Part shown: positions 13,204-13,697 of the stretch, piece by piece
Position numbering within the stretch: the first letter of the stretch is position 1
Layout: the number at the start of each line of letters is the position of its first letter
Source of the DNA: Deltaproteobacteria bacterium
GTDB taxonomy: Bacteria > Desulfobacterota > Syntrophia > Syntrophales > UBA5619
Length of the DNA stretch: 13,697 nucleotides
Assembly (NCBI GenBank): GCA_023487865.1
Contig: JAMDBG010000047.1
Span: 1-13,697, forward strand
Direction: 5' to 3'
Translations under genes and position numbers: made by a program
Notes under the pieces: generated by a model
Told to the model about the DNA's origin: nothing
Database searches by the model: none
Seen by the model: the letters and a program-made list of their open reading frames with translations, nothing else

Positions 13204-13697
13204 TCACGCAATGCCATGAAGCACGCAGACATCCGGAAGAAAACGGAAATTTTCATTAAAATCAAGTCCATATCCGACGACAAATCGGTCGGGAATGGCG
13301 AAGCCCACATAATCAGCTTCAAAGGGTACCTGCCTCCTCTCCTTCTTGTCCAGGAAGGCGCATACCCGGAGCGAGGCCGGTTCCCTTTCGCGGAGGACCT
13401 TGACCAGACAGGAAAGGGTGAGACCGGTATCGACGATGTCCTCCACGATGAGGACATCGCGCCCCGCAATCGGTGTTTCCAGATCCTTCGTGATTCGGAC
13501 CTCACCTGAACTCTTCGAGCTGCTGCCGTAACTTGCCAGCCTGACAAAATCGACCTGACACGGGACACGGATCCCGCGGATCAGGTCGGCCATGAAGATG
13601 AAGGCACCCTTCAGAATGCCGACAACGAGGAGTTCCCGCCTGTCATAATCCCGGGAGATCTGTCCGGCAAGCTCCCCGACCCGCCTGCTGGTGAGCT
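13204..13697 (-). CDS. hpt: Hypoxanthine phosphoribosyltransferase (N-terminus cut by window edge)
   Basis: Purine-salvage enzyme that converts hypoxanthine (and usually guanine) plus PRPP to IMP or GMP. The frame stays open to the right window edge, where the first readable residues are LTSRRVGELAGQISRDY, about 10-15 residues into the protein. Diagnostic motifs are VVGILKGAFIFMADL, the flexible-loop region SYGSSSKSSGEVRI, the PRPP-binding VLIVEDIVDTGLTL, and FAIPDRFVVGYGLDFNENFRFLP near the end. An internal ATG at 13593 is the M of MADL and is not the start. It precedes the zinc-ribbon gene by 12 bases. Identity is clear; the start codon lies outside the window. Confidence 0.96.
   Translation of the reverse strand, partial: LTSRRVGELAGQISRDYDRRELLVVGILKGAFIFMADLIRGIRVPCQVDFVRLASYGSSSKSSGEVRITKDLETPIAGRDVLIVEDIVDTGLTLSCLVKVLREREPASLRVCAFLDKKERRQVPFEADYVGFAIPDRFVVGYGLDFNENFRFLPDVCVLHGIA

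Noticed and set aside
1..13697. CRISPR array, tRNA genes, defence or toxin-antitoxin system
   Set aside because: No regularly spaced direct repeats, tRNA-like cloverleafs or characteristic small gene pairs were seen; gaps are short and otherwise accounted for.

Overview
This window looks like chromosomal DNA of a GC-rich anaerobic deltaproteobacterium (Desulfobacterota, perhaps Syntrophales). That placement is inferred from gene order (zapB-zapA-6S RNA-rny-ymdB-tyrS on one strand), the protein families and the archaeal-looking PurD; there is no rRNA to prove it. Almost everything is housekeeping, and the window is densely coded.

Layout. (1) 1-4574, minus strand: a likely sigma70 promoter at 4546-4574 reads into zapB and zapA (cell-division ring accessories), then the 6S RNA gene, then rny (RNase Y), ymdB (phosphoesterase) and tyrS (tyrosyl-tRNA synthetase, cut by the left window edge). 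tyrS, zapA and rny all appear to use TTG starts, chosen from Shine-Dalgarno placement. (2) 4582-5861: a complete IS256-family insertion sequence of 1264 bp with 34-bp imperfect terminal inverted repeats and a perfect 8-bp target duplication (TTTTAAGT). It landed on the stop codon of dus and regenerated it. Its transposase ribosome-binding site lies in one arm of a perfect 11-bp inverted repeat. (3) 5856-7611, minus strand: a stand-alone N-acetylglucosamine-1-phosphate uridyltransferase domain (GlmU N-terminal half) coupled to the tRNA-dihydrouridine synthase dus. (4) 7612-7840: a divergent intergenic region with a 9-bp-arm dyad and two candidate promoters. (5) 7841-12120, plus strand: purD, purH, a strongly structured 220-bp gap, purE, and a Sua5/YrdC-family gene overlapping purE by four bases. 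(6) 12175-13697, minus strand: hpt (hypoxanthine salvage, cut by the right edge) followed by a zinc-ribbon/DUF3426 membrane protein.

How it fits together: the right half combines de novo purine synthesis (PurD, PurH, PurE) and purine salvage (Hpt) with a tRNA-modification enzyme. The left half groups RNA metabolism (6S RNA, RNase Y, tRNA charging, dihydrouridine) with division-ring assembly. The points most worth a second look are the nested inverted-repeat element between purH and purE, the IS insertion placed exactly on a stop codon and 15 bp from a host promoter, the hairpin over the transposase ribosome-binding site, and the archaeal-type PurD. I did not find a convincing new multi-gene system.
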